Source: Phenylobacterium sp. (GTDB taxonomy: Bacteria; Pseudomonadota; Alphaproteobacteria; Caulobacterales; Caulobacteraceae). Taken from it: a stretch of DNA of 64,000 nucleotides. The notes under the pieces are model-generated. The model had not been told where the DNA came from and did no database searches. It worked only from the letters and a program-made list of their open reading frames with translations. Positions 20,309-29,995 of the stretch are shown piece by piece (position 1 is the stretch's first letter; every line of letters begins with the position of its first letter). The stretch covers positions 186,001 through 250,000 of the forward strand of contig NZ_JAHBYD010000002.1 in NCBI RefSeq assembly GCF_019636135.1. The letters are read 5' to 3'. Position numbers and translations under genes: made by a program.

Positions 20309-20678
20309 TTTCCCTCCCCTTCATGGGGAGGGAACTGCGGCGGGAGAGCGCTCTTGCGACGACGCTCTGGCCCGCCGTCCAGGACGGGGCCCGTGATGGG
20401 CGCGCCGGTGGGCCGTCGTAGCCCGCCGCAGCAATGCGGAAGATAGCCAGGCGCGGCGGCGTTCGCGAGGGGCGAACAGCGGCGAGGAAGGCGCGACGAT
20501 CGGTTCGCTCGAGCCTGCCGCCCCCTCTCCTTGAACGTCATCCCCCGGCTTGTCCGGGGGATCCATTGATCGTCGGCGTGGCCGGTTGCGCGCGGCGCCG
20601 ACGCGCCCGCTTCTGCGCGGCACAGCCCAGTGGATCCCCCGGACAAGCCGGGGGATGACGTTCACAAAGAGGGTGGGT
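20309..20678. other. 370-bp intergenic region with no gene seen
   Basis: Between the convergent transglutaminase and phoU genes. It holds a hairpin right after the stop (TTCCCTCCCC/GGGGAGGGAA, 20310-20334), about 200 bp of unassigned GC-rich sequence, and palindrome copy D. Open frames here are short and overlap the repeat; none looks like a protein I recognise. Confidence 0.6.
20533..20663. repeat. Long intergenic palindrome, copy D of the TCATCCCGG family
   Basis: Arms at 20533-20567 and 20628-20663 (GAACGTCATCCCCCGGCTTG and its complement) match over about 35 bp with one or two mismatches. Each arm is itself a small palindrome (CCCCCGGCTTGTCCGGGGG). The flanks CCATTG/CAGTGG match copy B, so B and D are the closest pair. 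Confidence 0.85.
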
Positions 20679-21356
20679 CTACAGCTTCGGCCGGTCTTCC
20701 AGCTCGCGGCCGGTGATCTGGTAGTGGACCAGTTCGGCGATGTTGGTGGCGTGGTCGCCGATGCGCTCCAGGTTCTTGGCGATGAACAGGAGGTGCGCCC
20801 AGTCTCCCGCGGTCTGGGCGGCGGACTTCTTGCCGTCCAGGCTGGCGATGATCCCGGCCAGCACCTGCTCGTGGCGCTCGTCGATCTCGGTGTCCTTCAG
20901 CCAGACGGCGTAGGCGCCCTGCGCGTCGCCGTTGCGGAAGGCGCCCACCACGGCGGCCAGGCGGTCGGCGGAGAGCCGGCCCAGCTCGGCGATCGGCTCG
21001 GCCACATCGGGCGAGGTCGCCGCGTCCATGCGGATCACGCGCTTGGCGATGTTCTTGCCGAGGTCGCCGCAGCGTTCGAGCTGCATGGAGATCTTCATCG
21101 CCGCGATCGGGCGGCGCAGGTCGTCGGCCATCGGCTGGCGCAGCGCGATGAACCGCACGGCGGCCTTCTCGATCTCGCTGTCCTGGATGTCGAGGGCGTC
21201 GTCGCCACGCACCACCTTGGCCGCGAGGTCGAGGTCATGGCCAAGGAACGCATCGAGCGACGCGCGCACCTGGCTGACCGCCAGGTCGCCCATGGCGGCG
21301 ATGCCGTGGGTCAAGCCGCCGAGATCGGCGTCGACCGCCTTCAAGGTATGGTCCAT
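20679..21356 (-). CDS. phoU: Phosphate signalling protein PhoU (copy 1)
   Basis: A 225-residue all-helical protein with two PhoU repeats; each carries the metal-binding ExxxD-type motif (ERCGDLGKNIAKR and ERIGDHATNIAEL). PhoU links the PstSCAB transporter to PhoR and represses the Pho regulon when phosphate is plentiful. It is the last gene of the pstS-C-A-B-phoU operon, 9 bp after pstB. A second phoU lies at 31.6-32.3 kb. Confidence 0.95.
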   Translation of the reverse strand: MDHTLKAVDADLGGLTHGIAAMGDLAVSQVRASLDAFLGHDLDLAAKVVRGDDALDIQDSEIEKAAVRFIALRQPMADDLRRPIAAMKISMQLERCGDLGKNIAKRVIRMDAATSPDVAEPIAELGRLSADRLAAVVGAFRNGDAQGAYAVWLKDTEIDERHEQVLAGIIASLDGKKSAAQTAGDWAHLLFIAKNLERIGDHATNIAELVHYQITGRELEDRPKL

Positions 21357-21365
21357 CGCGGCCTC

Positions 21366-22171
<806 letters not shown>

Positions 22172-22175
<4 letters not shown>

Positions 22176-23047
22176 GCGGAGGCCTTTTCCCGGGCAAGGA
22201 TGCGCGCCACGACCGTGACCGACAGCACGGTGACGGCGATCAGAAGGGCGCCCGCCCACGCCAGGCGGCGCCAGTCGTCGTAGGCGGAGAGCGCGAAGTT
22301 GAAGATCACCACCGGCAGGTTCGCCGTGGGCTTGGTCATGTCGAAGCTGAGGAACTGGTTGTTCAGCGACGTGAACAGCAGCGGCGCCGTCTCGCCCGAG
22401 ATGCGGGCGAAGGCCAGCAGCGCGCCGGTCAGCATGCCGCCGCGGGCCGACTTCCAGATCACGTCGAAGATGGTCTTCCAGACCGGCGCGCCGAGGGCGA
22501 CGGAGGCTTCGCGCAACGCCGTGGGCTGGAGCTTCAGCACGTCCTCGGTCGTCCGCGTGATGACCGGCGCGGCGATCAGCGCCAGGGCGACCGCGCCGGC
22601 GAAGCCCGAGAAGCCCTTCAGGGGGGCGACCAGGATCTCGTAGATGAACAGGCCGACCAGGATCGAAGGCGCCGAGAGCAGCACGTCGTTCAGGAAGCGG
22701 ATCACCTTCCCGTAGTGGCTCTCGCGGGCGTACTCCGAGAGCCAGGTGCCGGCCAGGAAGCCGATGAGCACAGCGCCGATCATGGCTGCCACGCACATCA
22801 TCAGCGAGCCCACGATGGCGTTCAGCAGGCCGCCTTCCGAGCCGGGCGCCGGCGTCGACCTGGTGAAGAGGTTCGGGTCCAGCCCGCCGCCGCCGGGCTT
22901 CAGGAAGCCGCCGATCCCCTGCTGCAGCAGCGACCAGAGGATGGCGGCGAGCGCCACGATGGCGACCAGGGTCGCGATCCAGCAGAAGGCGAGGAAGGCG
23001 CCTTCGCCGAGGCGGCGGGACAGGCGGGGCGCGGCGACTGCGGTCAT
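22172..23047 (-). CDS. pstA: Phosphate ABC transporter permease PstA
   Basis: A 291-residue permease with about six membrane helices. The EAA-loop region ([29 protein letters not shown]) contacts PstB. The start at 23047 overlaps the pstC stop as ATGA. It pairs with PstC to form the membrane channel of the high-affinity phosphate importer. Confidence 0.95.
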
Positions 23048-24018
23048 AGGTTGGCCTGCCGTCCGATCAGCAGCCGGGCGAGCGCCAGGACCGTGAAGGT
23101 GATGATGAAGAGCACCAGGCCCAGCGCGATCAGCGAGGCCGAGTGCAGCCCCGGCGGGGCTTCGGCGAACTCGTTGGCGATGGTCGAGGCGATGGTCGAG
23201 CCGGACGCGAAGATCGAGGTCGGGAAGCCGTGGGCGTTGCCGATGATGAAGGTCACGGCCATCGTCTCGCCGAGCGCGCGGCCCAGGCCCAGCATGACCG
23301 CGCCGATCGCGCCGGTCCGGATGTAGGGCAGGCTCACCTTGCGGATCACCTCGAAGGTGGTGGAGCCCAGGCCGTAGGCGCTCTCGCGCACCTGCGGCGG
23401 AATGGTGAGCAGGAGCTCGCGCATGGTCGCCGCGATGAACGGCAGGATCATGATCGCCAGGATGATCGAGGCGGTGAGGATGCCCGCGCCGTTGGGCACG
23501 CCCGCCGTGATCGTCTCCCAGAGGCTGCCGGGCTCGGCCGACATCATGATCGGCATCTGCACGCGCCTGGCGAACCAGGGGGCGAAGACGAAGAGGCCCC
23601 ACATGCCGTAGACGATCGAGGGGATGCCCGCGAGCAGCTCCACCGCCGTGCCGATCGGCCGGCGCAGGACCGGCGGGCAGAGCTCGACCAGGAAGATCGC
23701 GATCCCGAAGGACAGCGGGAGCGCGAAGAGCAGCGCCAGCGCCGACGAGATCAGCGTGCCGGCGATGGCGCCCGACGCGCCGAAGATCTCCTGGACCGGG
23801 TCCCACTCGGCGCTGGTGAAGAAGCCCGGGCCGAACCGGGCGAAGGCCGGCCAGCCGCCGATCACCAGCGAGACGACGATCCCGCCCAGCGCGAGCAGCA
23901 GGAAGGTCGCCGCCCCGAAGCAGAGGACCTCGAAGACGCGGTCGAAGCCCGCGCCCTCGGCCGACCGCGCGCGCGGCGCGGCGGGGACGGCCGGAGGCGT
24001 GTCGGCCGCTGCGGTCAT
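23044..24018 (-). CDS. pstC: Phosphate ABC transporter permease PstC
   Basis: A 324-residue permease with six to seven helices and the conserved EAA loop ([23 protein letters not shown]). [21 protein letters not shown] is typical of PstC. The cytoplasmic N-terminal tail is Pro/Ala-rich. Start at 24018 overlaps the pstS stop as ATGA, so all Pst genes are translationally coupled. Confidence 0.95.
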   Translation of the reverse strand: MTAAADTPPAVPAAPRARSAEGAGFDRVFEVLCFGAATFLLLALGGIVVSLVIGGWPAFARFGPGFFTSAEWDPVQEIFGASGAIAGTLISSALALLFALPLSFGIAIFLVELCPPVLRRPIGTAVELLAGIPSIVYGMWGLFVFAPWFARRVQMPIMMSAEPGSLWETITAGVPNGAGILTASIILAIMILPFIAATMRELLLTIPPQVRESAYGLGSTTFEVIRKVSLPYIRTGAIGAVMLGLGRALGETMAVTFIIGNAHGFPTSIFASGSTIASTIANEFAEAPPGLHSASLIALGLVLFIITFTVLALARLLIGRQANL

Positions 24019-25085
24019 CGGGCGGCCGGGGTGAAGACCGGCTTGCCGTCCGGCCCCACGACCGCCGACCAGCTCGCGCGGACCTGGGCCTTCAGCGCGG
24101 CCGGCAGCGGGACGTAGGCCAGCTCGTCCGCGGCGGCGTCGCCCTTGGCGTAGGCCCAGTCGTAGAAGCTCAGCACCGCCCTGCCCTTGGCCGCGTCGGC
24201 CTGGGACTTGTGCAGCAGGATGAAGGTGGCGCCGGTGATCGGCCAGGCGTTGGCGCCCGGCTGGTCGATCAACACGAGGTAGAAGCCGGGGGCCTTCGTC
24301 CAGTCGGCGCTGGCGGCGGCCGCAGCGAAGGTCTCGGCGTTCGGGGCCACGAAGGTCCCGGCCGCGTTCCGCAGGCTGGCCGTGGTCATGCCGTTCACAT
24401 GGGCGAAGGCGTACTCGACGTAGCCGATGGCGCCCGGCGTCTGCTTGACGTAGCCGGCGACGCCGTCGTTGCCCTTGCCGCCCTGCCCGGCCGGCCAGGC
24501 GACCGCATCGCTGGCGCCGACCTTGGCCCACTGCGGGGCGACGGCGGTCAGGTAGCTGGTGAAGAGGAAGCTGGTGCCCGAGCCGTCCGAGCGGTGGACG
24601 ACGGTGATGGGCAGGTTCGGCAGCGTCACGCCGGCATTGGCCGCGGCGAGCGCCGGGTCGTTCCACTTCCTGACCTTGCCCAGGTAGATGTCGGCCAGCA
24701 GCGGGCCGGTCAGCTTGAGCTGGCCGGCCTGGACGCCCGGCAGGTTCACCACCGGGACGACGCCGCCGATCACGGCGGGGAACTGGGCCAGGCCGTCGGC
24801 GTCGAGTTCCTCGGGCTTCAGGGGCTTGTCGCTGGCGCCGAAGTCGACGGTGCGGGCCTTGATCTGCTTGATGCCGCCGCCTGAGCCGATGGCCTGGTAG
24901 TTGAGCGTCAGGCCGGTGTCGGCCTTCTGCGCCTCGGCCCACTTGGCGTAGAGCGGCGCGGGGAAGGTGGCGCCGGCGCCGGTGAGCTGGACGCCCGAGG
25001 GCTTTGCGTCGCCCGCCTTCTCCGATTGGCCGCAGGCGCTCAGCGCGAGGCAGGCCGCGAGGCCGGTGACGATTCTGCGAAGCAC
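24015..25085 (-). CDS. pstS: Periplasmic phosphate-binding lipoprotein PstS (copy 1)
   Basis: The substrate-binding subunit of the Pst importer, 356 residues. The signal ends in a lipobox-like LALSAC, so it is probably lipid-anchored, unlike copy 2. The phosphate-binding segments GAGATFPAPLYAKW, IGSGGGIKQI, DFGASDKPL and HRSDGSGTSFLFT are all present. I chose the GTG at 25085, which has GGGGAG about 8 bp upstream, over the in-frame GTG at 25100. A Pho box lies 73 bp upstream. It heads pstS-C-A-B-phoU. Confidence 0.94.
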   Translation of the reverse strand: MLRRIVTGLAACLALSACGQSEKAGDAKPSGVQLTGAGATFPAPLYAKWAEAQKADTGLTLNYQAIGSGGGIKQIKARTVDFGASDKPLKPEELDADGLAQFPAVIGGVVPVVNLPGVQAGQLKLTGPLLADIYLGKVRKWNDPALAAANAGVTLPNLPITVVHRSDGSGTSFLFTSYLTAVAPQWAKVGASDAVAWPAGQGGKGNDGVAGYVKQTPGAIGYVEYAFAHVNGMTTASLRNAAGTFVAPNAETFAAAAASADWTKAPGFYLVLIDQPGANAWPITGATFILLHKSQADAAKGRAVLSFYDWAYAKGDAAADELAYVPLPAALKAQVRASWSAVVGPDGKPVFTPAAR

Positions 25086-25135
25086 GTTGGAACTCCCCAC
25101 CGAGGGTGATTGTGGGTTCGCTCTACGCGGGCCGC

Positions 25136-25175
25136 GCGACGGTTCGCCGAAGGTTTTGCGACAGTTCGATGACGG
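25136..25175 (-). promoter_or_regulatory. Pho box array upstream of pstS copy 1
   Basis: On the minus strand CCGTCAT CGAA CTGTCGC (25175 to 25158) is a Pho box: two 7-mers at 11-bp pitch. Two further units follow in phase, one degenerate (CCTTCGG) and one good (CCGTCGC). It lies 73 bp from the pstS start and faces it, and is also about 65 bp from the divergent DUF47-pit start. Confidence 0.8.
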
Positions 25176-25239
25176 CTGGTGCGGATCGCGCTAAGAGCGC
25201 CCGGCGGCCCCGCGTCGACGCCAGAAATAGAGGTTTCCC

Positions 25240-25881
25240 GTGAACTGGTTCCAGGCCCTCATGCCCAAGGAGGGTCGGTTCTTCGACCTGTTCGAGCAGC
25301 ACGCCGCGACGCTGTGCGCGGGCGCGCAGTCGCTCCACAAGCTGCTGGAGGGCGGGCCCGAGACGCCGGCCCACTGCGCCGCGGTGGCGCAGCACGAGGA
25401 CGCCGCCGACCAGGTCGCGCGAGAGGTGATGCTGATGGTCCGGCGCACCTTCATCACGCCGTTCGACCGGGCCGACATCATCGACCTGATCAGCTCGATG
25501 GACGACGCCATCGACCAGATGCACAAGACCGCCAAGGCGACGAACCTGTTCGAGCAGACCACCTTCCAGCCGCACATGCTGCAACTGGGCGAGCTGATCG
25601 AGCGGACGGCGAAGCTCACGGCCGAGGCCGTGCCGCTGCTGCGGTCCATGCGGGGCAACGCCGACCGGCTGAACGAGATCACCGAGGAGGTGAAGCGGCT
25701 CGAGGAGGAGAGCGACCACCTCTACGACGCCGGCATCGCCGCGCTCTACAAGGACATCGGCCGGAAGGACCCCATGGCCTACATCGTGGGGGCCGAGATC
25801 TACGATCACCTGGAGAAGGTGGTCGACCGCTTCGAGGACGTGGCCAACCGGATCAGCGGCGTGCTGATCGAGCATCTCTAG
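25240..25881 (+). CDS. DUF47 family protein, PhoU-like phosphate transport regulator
   Basis: A 213-residue helical protein of the DUF47/TIGR00153 family, distantly related to PhoU. HEDAADQVAREVMLMVRRTFITPFDRADIIDLISSMDDAID is the family hallmark, and EEESDHLYDAGI and HLEKVVDRFEDVANRI are metal-binding-like acidic helices. It sits 9 bp upstream of a Pit transporter, the usual arrangement; it is thought to modulate Pit activity. GTG start with AGAGG upstream. Divergent from pstS1. Confidence 0.9.
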   Translation: MNWFQALMPKEGRFFDLFEQHAATLCAGAQSLHKLLEGGPETPAHCAAVAQHEDAADQVAREVMLMVRRTFITPFDRADIIDLISSMDDAIDQMHKTAKATNLFEQTTFQPHMLQLGELIERTAKLTAEAVPLLRSMRGNADRLNEITEEVKRLEEESDHLYDAGIAALYKDIGRKDPMAYIVGAEIYDHLEKVVDRFEDVANRISGVLIEHL

Positions 25882-25890
25882 GCGCGTCGC

Positions 25891-26904
25891 ATGGACCTCG
25901 GCGGAGCGGGCCTGCTCCTCATCTCGCTGGTCGGCGTGGCGCTGCTGTTCGACTTCCTGAACGGCCTGCACGACGCGGCGAACTCGATCGCGACGGTGGT
26001 TTCGACGCGGGTGCTGTCGCCGCGCGTGGCCGTGGCCTGGGCGGCGTTCTTCAACTTCATCGCCTTCCTGTTCTTCGGCCTGCACGTGGCCACGACGGTG
26101 GGCAAGGGGATCATCGCCGCCGACATCGTCTCGGACGCGGTGATCTTCGGCGCCCTGGGCGGCGCGATAAGCTGGAACATCATCACCTGGCTGGCCGGCA
26201 TCCCGTCGTCGTCGTCCCACGCGCTGATCGGCGGGCTGCTGGGCGCGGGGATGACCAAGGCGGGCTTCGAGGGCGTCGTCTGGTCGGGCGTGCTGAAGAC
26301 CATGGCCGGGATCGTGGTCTCGCCCTCGCTGGGCTTCGTCCTGGCCCTGGTGCTGGTCTTCATCGTGTCATGGGTGTTCGTGAAGGTGACGCCCGCGTTC
26401 GCCGACGCCACGTTCCGCAAGCTGCAACTCTTCTCGGCCGCCCTGTTCTCGCTGGGTCACGGCGGCAACGACGCGCAGAAGACGATGGGGATCATCGCCG
26501 TCCTGCTCTATTCGCACGGCCTGCTGGGCGGGGAGTTCCACGTGCCGTTCTGGGTGGTGATCACCTGCCAGGCGGCGCTGGGGCTGGGCACGCTCCTGGG
26601 CGGCTGGCGTATCGTCCACACGATGGGCTCGAAGATCACGCGGCTGTCGCCGCAGCAGGGCTTCTGCGCCGAGACCGGCGGGGCGATCACCATCTTCCTG
26701 GCCACCCACATCGGCGTGCCGATCTCGACGACGCACACCATCACCGGCGCCATCGTCGGCGTCGGCGCCTCGCGGCGGATGTCGGCGGTGCGCTGGGGCG
26801 TGGCGGGCCGCATCGTCTGGGCCTGGATCATCACCCTGCCCGCTTCGGGCGTGATCGCGGCGGGCTTCTACCTGCTGGCCCGGCTGCTGGACCGGACGTT
26901 CTGA
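25891..26904 (+). CDS. pit: Low-affinity inorganic phosphate transporter (PiT family)
   Basis: A 337-residue inorganic phosphate transporter with about ten membrane helices. Both inverted-repeat signatures are visible: FDFLNGLHDAANSIATVVSTRVLSP at residue 20 and SLGHGGNDAQKTMG near 195. PiT carriers move metal-phosphate with protons. It is co-transcribed with the DUF47 gene. A strong GC stem follows the stop. Confidence 0.94.
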   Translation: MDLGGAGLLLISLVGVALLFDFLNGLHDAANSIATVVSTRVLSPRVAVAWAAFFNFIAFLFFGLHVATTVGKGIIAADIVSDAVIFGALGGAISWNIITWLAGIPSSSSHALIGGLLGAGMTKAGFEGVVWSGVLKTMAGIVVSPSLGFVLALVLVFIVSWVFVKVTPAFADATFRKLQLFSAALFSLGHGGNDAQKTMGIIAVLLYSHGLLGGEFHVPFWVVITCQAALGLGTLLGGWRIVHTMGSKITRLSPQQGFCAETGGAITIFLATHIGVPISTTHTITGAIVGVGASRRMSAVRWGVAGRIVWAWIITLPASGVIAAGFYLLARLLDRTF

Positions 26905-26909
26905 ACGCA

Positions 26910-26934
26910 GACGGCCGGCGCGCGGCCGGCCGTC
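26910..26934. terminator. Hairpin between pit and pstS copy 2
   Basis: GACGGCCGGC-GCGCG-GCCGGCCGTC is a perfect 10-bp stem with a 5-nt loop, 5 bp after the pit stop and between convergent genes. The T-run is weak on both strands, so it may act with Rho or serve both sides. Confidence 0.6.
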
Positions 26935-26959
26935 ACGTCGGTTTCCGGAAGGTCCGGGC

Positions 26960-27997
26960 TCAGCGATAGACCGGCTTGCCGTCCGGCCCCACGACCTTGG
27001 CCCACGACTTGCGGACCATGTCCTTCACCGCGGCCGGCATCGGCAGGTAGTCGAGCTGGCCGGCGGCGGCGTCGCCGTTCCTGTAGGCCCAGTCGAAGAA
27101 GGCCAGGACCTCGCGGCCCTTGGCGGCGTCTTCCTGCCTGTTGCGCACCAGGATGAAGGTGGCGCCCGTGATCGGCCAGGCCTCGGCGCCCGGCTGGTCC
27201 AGCAGCAGCAGGTAGAATCCCGGCGCCTTGCCCCAGTTGGCGTTGGCGGCGGCGGCCGAGAAGTTGGCGGCGGCCGGGGCCACGTACTTGCCGGCCTTGT
27301 TCTGCAGCAGGGTGTAGGTCAGGCCGTTCTGCTTGGCGTAGGCGTACTCGACATAGCCGATCGCGCCCGGCGTCTGCTTCACGTAGGCCGCGACGCCGTC
27401 GTTGCCCTTGCCGCCCAGGCCCGTCGGCCACTTCACCGCGTCGTTCGCGCCGACCTCGGAGGCCCAGCGCGGGGCCTTCATCGACAGGTACGAGGTGAAG
27501 AGGAAGGTGGTGCCCGACCCGTCCGAGCGGTGGACGACGGTGATCGGCAGGTTCGGCAGCGTGACGCCGGGGTTGTACCTGGCAATCAGCGGGTCGTTCC
27601 AATTCTTCAGCACGCCGCGGAAGATGTCGGCCGTGAGCGCGCCGGTCAGCTTGACCTCACCCGACTTGACGCCCGGCAGGTTCACCACGGGCACAACGCC
27701 GCCGATGACGGTCGGGAACATCGCGAAGCCGCCCGCGGCCAGGTCGTCCGGCTTCAGCGGCTTGTCGGTGGCGCCGAAGTCGACGGTGCCCGCGGTGATC
27801 TGGCGGATGCCGCCGCCCGACCCGATGGCCTGGTAGTTGAGGCGGTTCTGCGTCTGGGCGCGATAGGTCTCGGCCCACTTGGCGTAGACGGGCGCCGGAA
27901 AGGTCGCGCCGGCGCCCGAGATGTCGGCGGCCCGCGCGGCGCCCACGCCGGTGAGGGTGACCGCCGCCAGCATCGCGGTCAGGTAGCGTTTGAACAT
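26960..27997 (-). CDS. pstS: Periplasmic phosphate-binding protein PstS (copy 2)
   Basis: A second PstS, 345 residues, closely similar to copy 1 across GAGATFPAPVYAKW, IGSGGGIRQI, DFGATDKPL and HRSDGSGTTFLFT. Its signal peptide ends in AARAADI with no lipobox cysteine, so it should be soluble in the periplasm. It stands alone without its own permease or ATPase and has its own Pho box array 76 bp upstream. It is divergent from the phosphate-type porin. Confidence 0.92.
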   Translation of the reverse strand: MFKRYLTAMLAAVTLTGVGAARAADISGAGATFPAPVYAKWAETYRAQTQNRLNYQAIGSGGGIRQITAGTVDFGATDKPLKPDDLAAGGFAMFPTVIGGVVPVVNLPGVKSGEVKLTGALTADIFRGVLKNWNDPLIARYNPGVTLPNLPITVVHRSDGSGTTFLFTSYLSMKAPRWASEVGANDAVKWPTGLGGKGNDGVAAYVKQTPGAIGYVEYAYAKQNGLTYTLLQNKAGKYVAPAAANFSAAAANANWGKAPGFYLLLLDQPGAEAWPITGATFILVRNRQEDAAKGREVLAFFDWAYRNGDAAAGQLDYLPMPAAVKDMVRKSWAKVVGPDGKPVYR

Positions 27998-28072
27998 GGG
28001 ACCATCCCCTGGAGTTGAGCGCGGAACGGCGCTCGGTCGGGGGTCGGTGTACGGAGCCCGCGCGAAGCTGAT

Positions 28073-28101
28073 GCGACAGCACGACGTCAGATCCGTGACG
28101 G
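28073..28101 (-). promoter_or_regulatory. Pho box array upstream of pstS copy 2
   Basis: On the minus strand three 7-mers at exact 11-bp pitch, CCGTCAC, CTGACGT and CTGTCGC, run from 28101 to 28073, ending 76 bp before the pstS2 start. Confidence 0.75.
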
Positions 28102-28107
28102 CCGCAG

Positions 28108-28147
28108 ATGTCGCAAATCCGTCGTGTGCCTTTTGCCGACTCGTCGC
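28108..28147 (+). promoter_or_regulatory. Pho box array upstream of the phosphate-type porin
   Basis: On the plus strand ATGTCGC AAAT CCGTCGT (28108-28125) are in 11-bp phase with a degenerate third unit (CTTTTGC) and a fourth (TCGTCGC, 28141-28147). It faces the porin gene, 68 bp from its start. Confidence 0.72.
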
Positions 28148-28214
28148 AAACGGGGACTAGAGACCGCCGTCGCCGACGCCGCCACGGGCGCGGGCCTCAA
28201 GAAGGATCTCTCTC

Positions 28215-29840
28215 ATGCGATCGTCCCTCTCGCGCGGCGGGGCCAAGTTCGCTTGCGCCACATTGGCCGGGTTTCTGCTCTGCGGCGCGTCCGGCGCCGC
28301 CCTCGCCGCCCCGGCGGCGGCGAACGACGCCAGGCTGCAGGCGATGCAGCGCCAGCTCGACGACATGCGCGCCCAGCTCGACCAGATTCGCGGCGCCGGG
28401 AACCAGAGCGCGCAACTTTCCGCCATACAGCAGCAACTGGACACGATGGCCGCGCAGCTCGCGGACATGAAGACGCAGCAGGAGGAAGCGGGCGCCGCGA
28501 TCGCGACCCTGCAACTGCCGCCGCAAGGCGCCACGACGGTCCCGACGCTGCCGAACGGCAAGCCGCAGCTCGTCACCGCCGACGGCCGCTTCACCGCCAA
28601 CATCAAGGCGATCCTGATGCTCGACGGCGGAAAATACTTCCAGAAGGACAACCTGCCCGCCGCGGTCACCGGTCGCGACCTGAACGACGGCTTCAACTTC
28701 CGCCGCGCGCGCATCGGCCTCGACGGCAAGCTGTTCCGCGACTTCGACTATTCGTTCATCTACGAGTTCGGCGGGTCGGGCCAGGAGGATCCGGGCCGGC
28801 TGTACGAGGCCTCGCTGACCTACACCTACCTGAAGCCGTTCCGGTTCAAGGTCGGCGCCTTCGAACCGAACATCGGCCTGGCCGCCGCGGTCTCGACCAG
28901 CCAGATGCCCCTGATGGAACGCCCGGCGCCGGCCGAGGTGGCGCGCGGCGTGGCCGCCGGCGACAGCCGCGTGGGCTTCCAGGCGCAGGCGAACGGCGCC
29001 CTCGGCGGCGGCGACGACGGCGTCGCGGCGCGCTGGATGATCTCGACCGCCTACACCGCCAACGTCATCGCCACGGGCAGCTCGGCCGCCGCCGCCACGG
29101 CGCAGCCGTTCGACGAGCAGAACGCCTGGATCGGCCGCGTGACCGTGGCGCCGTTCGACGGCCCGAACTGGCAGGCCCACCTCGGCGCCAACTACCAGTA
29201 CGTGATCCACCCGAACGACGCGGGCGCCGCGGCCACGCCGCGCTACGCCTCGCAACTGCGCGACCGGCCCGAGCTGCGCCTCGACGGCGTGCGCCTCGTC
29301 GACACCGGCGCGATCGACAGCCGCCACACGACCGTCTTCGGCCTGGAAGGCTCGTTCGGGACCGGCCCGATCGTGCTCGAAGGCGAGTGGTTCCGCTACA
29401 GGATCGACCGCCGGATCACGACGGCGGTCGCCCCGCCGGATCCGCACTTCACCGGCTGGTACATCCAGGGCTCGTGGATCCTCACCGGCGAGCAGCGCCA
29501 GTACAATCCCGTGGAAGCCCGCTGGGACGGGCCGCGCCTGACCTACACCTTCAACCCGGAAGCCGGCACCTGGGGCGCGTTCGAGGTGGCGGCCCGCTAC
29601 TCCGACCTCGACCTGAACTACCGCGAGGGCGCGCCCGGCACGACGCCAGCGGCCGCGGTCGGCGCGGTGCGCGGGGGCGAGCAGAAGATCTACACCCTCG
29701 GGCTCAACTGGTACCTGAACCCCGCGATGCGCCTGATGTTCGACTATCAGCACGTCGACATCGACCGCCTGGGCGCGACCGGCCTGCAGGTCGGCCAGGA
29801 GTACAACGCCGTCGCCGCGCGGGGCCAGGTCAACTTCTAG
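28215..29840 (+). CDS. Phosphate-selective porin (OprO/OprP family)
   Basis: A 541-residue outer-membrane protein with a Sec signal (AALAAPAA). A short periplasmic coiled coil follows (residues about 38-95, repeated MQRQLDDMRAQLDQIR-type heptads), then a beta-barrel. The barrel start (LNDGFNFRRARIGLDGKLFRDFDYSFIYEFG) is characteristic of OprO/OprP, and the protein ends in Phe (GQVNF). It should let phosphate or polyphosphate cross the outer membrane for PstS. The Pho box upstream and the divergent pstS2 support induction under phosphate starvation. Confidence 0.88.
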   Translation: MRSSLSRGGAKFACATLAGFLLCGASGAALAAPAAANDARLQAMQRQLDDMRAQLDQIRGAGNQSAQLSAIQQQLDTMAAQLADMKTQQEEAGAAIATLQLPPQGATTVPTLPNGKPQLVTADGRFTANIKAILMLDGGKYFQKDNLPAAVTGRDLNDGFNFRRARIGLDGKLFRDFDYSFIYEFGGSGQEDPGRLYEASLTYTYLKPFRFKVGAFEPNIGLAAAVSTSQMPLMERPAPAEVARGVAAGDSRVGFQAQANGALGGGDDGVAARWMISTAYTANVIATGSSAAAATAQPFDEQNAWIGRVTVAPFDGPNWQAHLGANYQYVIHPNDAGAAATPRYASQLRDRPELRLDGVRLVDTGAIDSRHTTVFGLEGSFGTGPIVLEGEWFRYRIDRRITTAVAPPDPHFTGWYIQGSWILTGEQRQYNPVEARWDGPRLTYTFNPEAGTWGAFEVAARYSDLDLNYREGAPGTTPAAAVGAVRGGEQKIYTLGLNWYLNPAMRLMFDYQHVDIDRLGATGLQVGQEYNAVAARGQVNF

Positions 29841-29960
29841 GCCCGCCGCCCGCGGGCTTTCGTTCGCGGGATCGTCACGGCGCCGACATGGGGCCGCGAT
29901 AGGATGCCGCCGAGTAGCCCCTTCGCGTATCTCTCCAGGCGGCGCCCCCCGAAGCCGTCC

Positions 29961-29995
29961 GGCCGCGACCGCCCCCCGGTCGCGGCCCTTTTTTT
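29961..29995 (+). terminator. Rho-independent terminator of the porin gene
   Basis: GGCCGCGACCG and CGGTCGCGGCC pair perfectly (11 bp) around CCCCC and are followed by C then seven T. The T-run abuts the stop codon of the convergent phosphoesterase gene. Confidence 0.9.
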
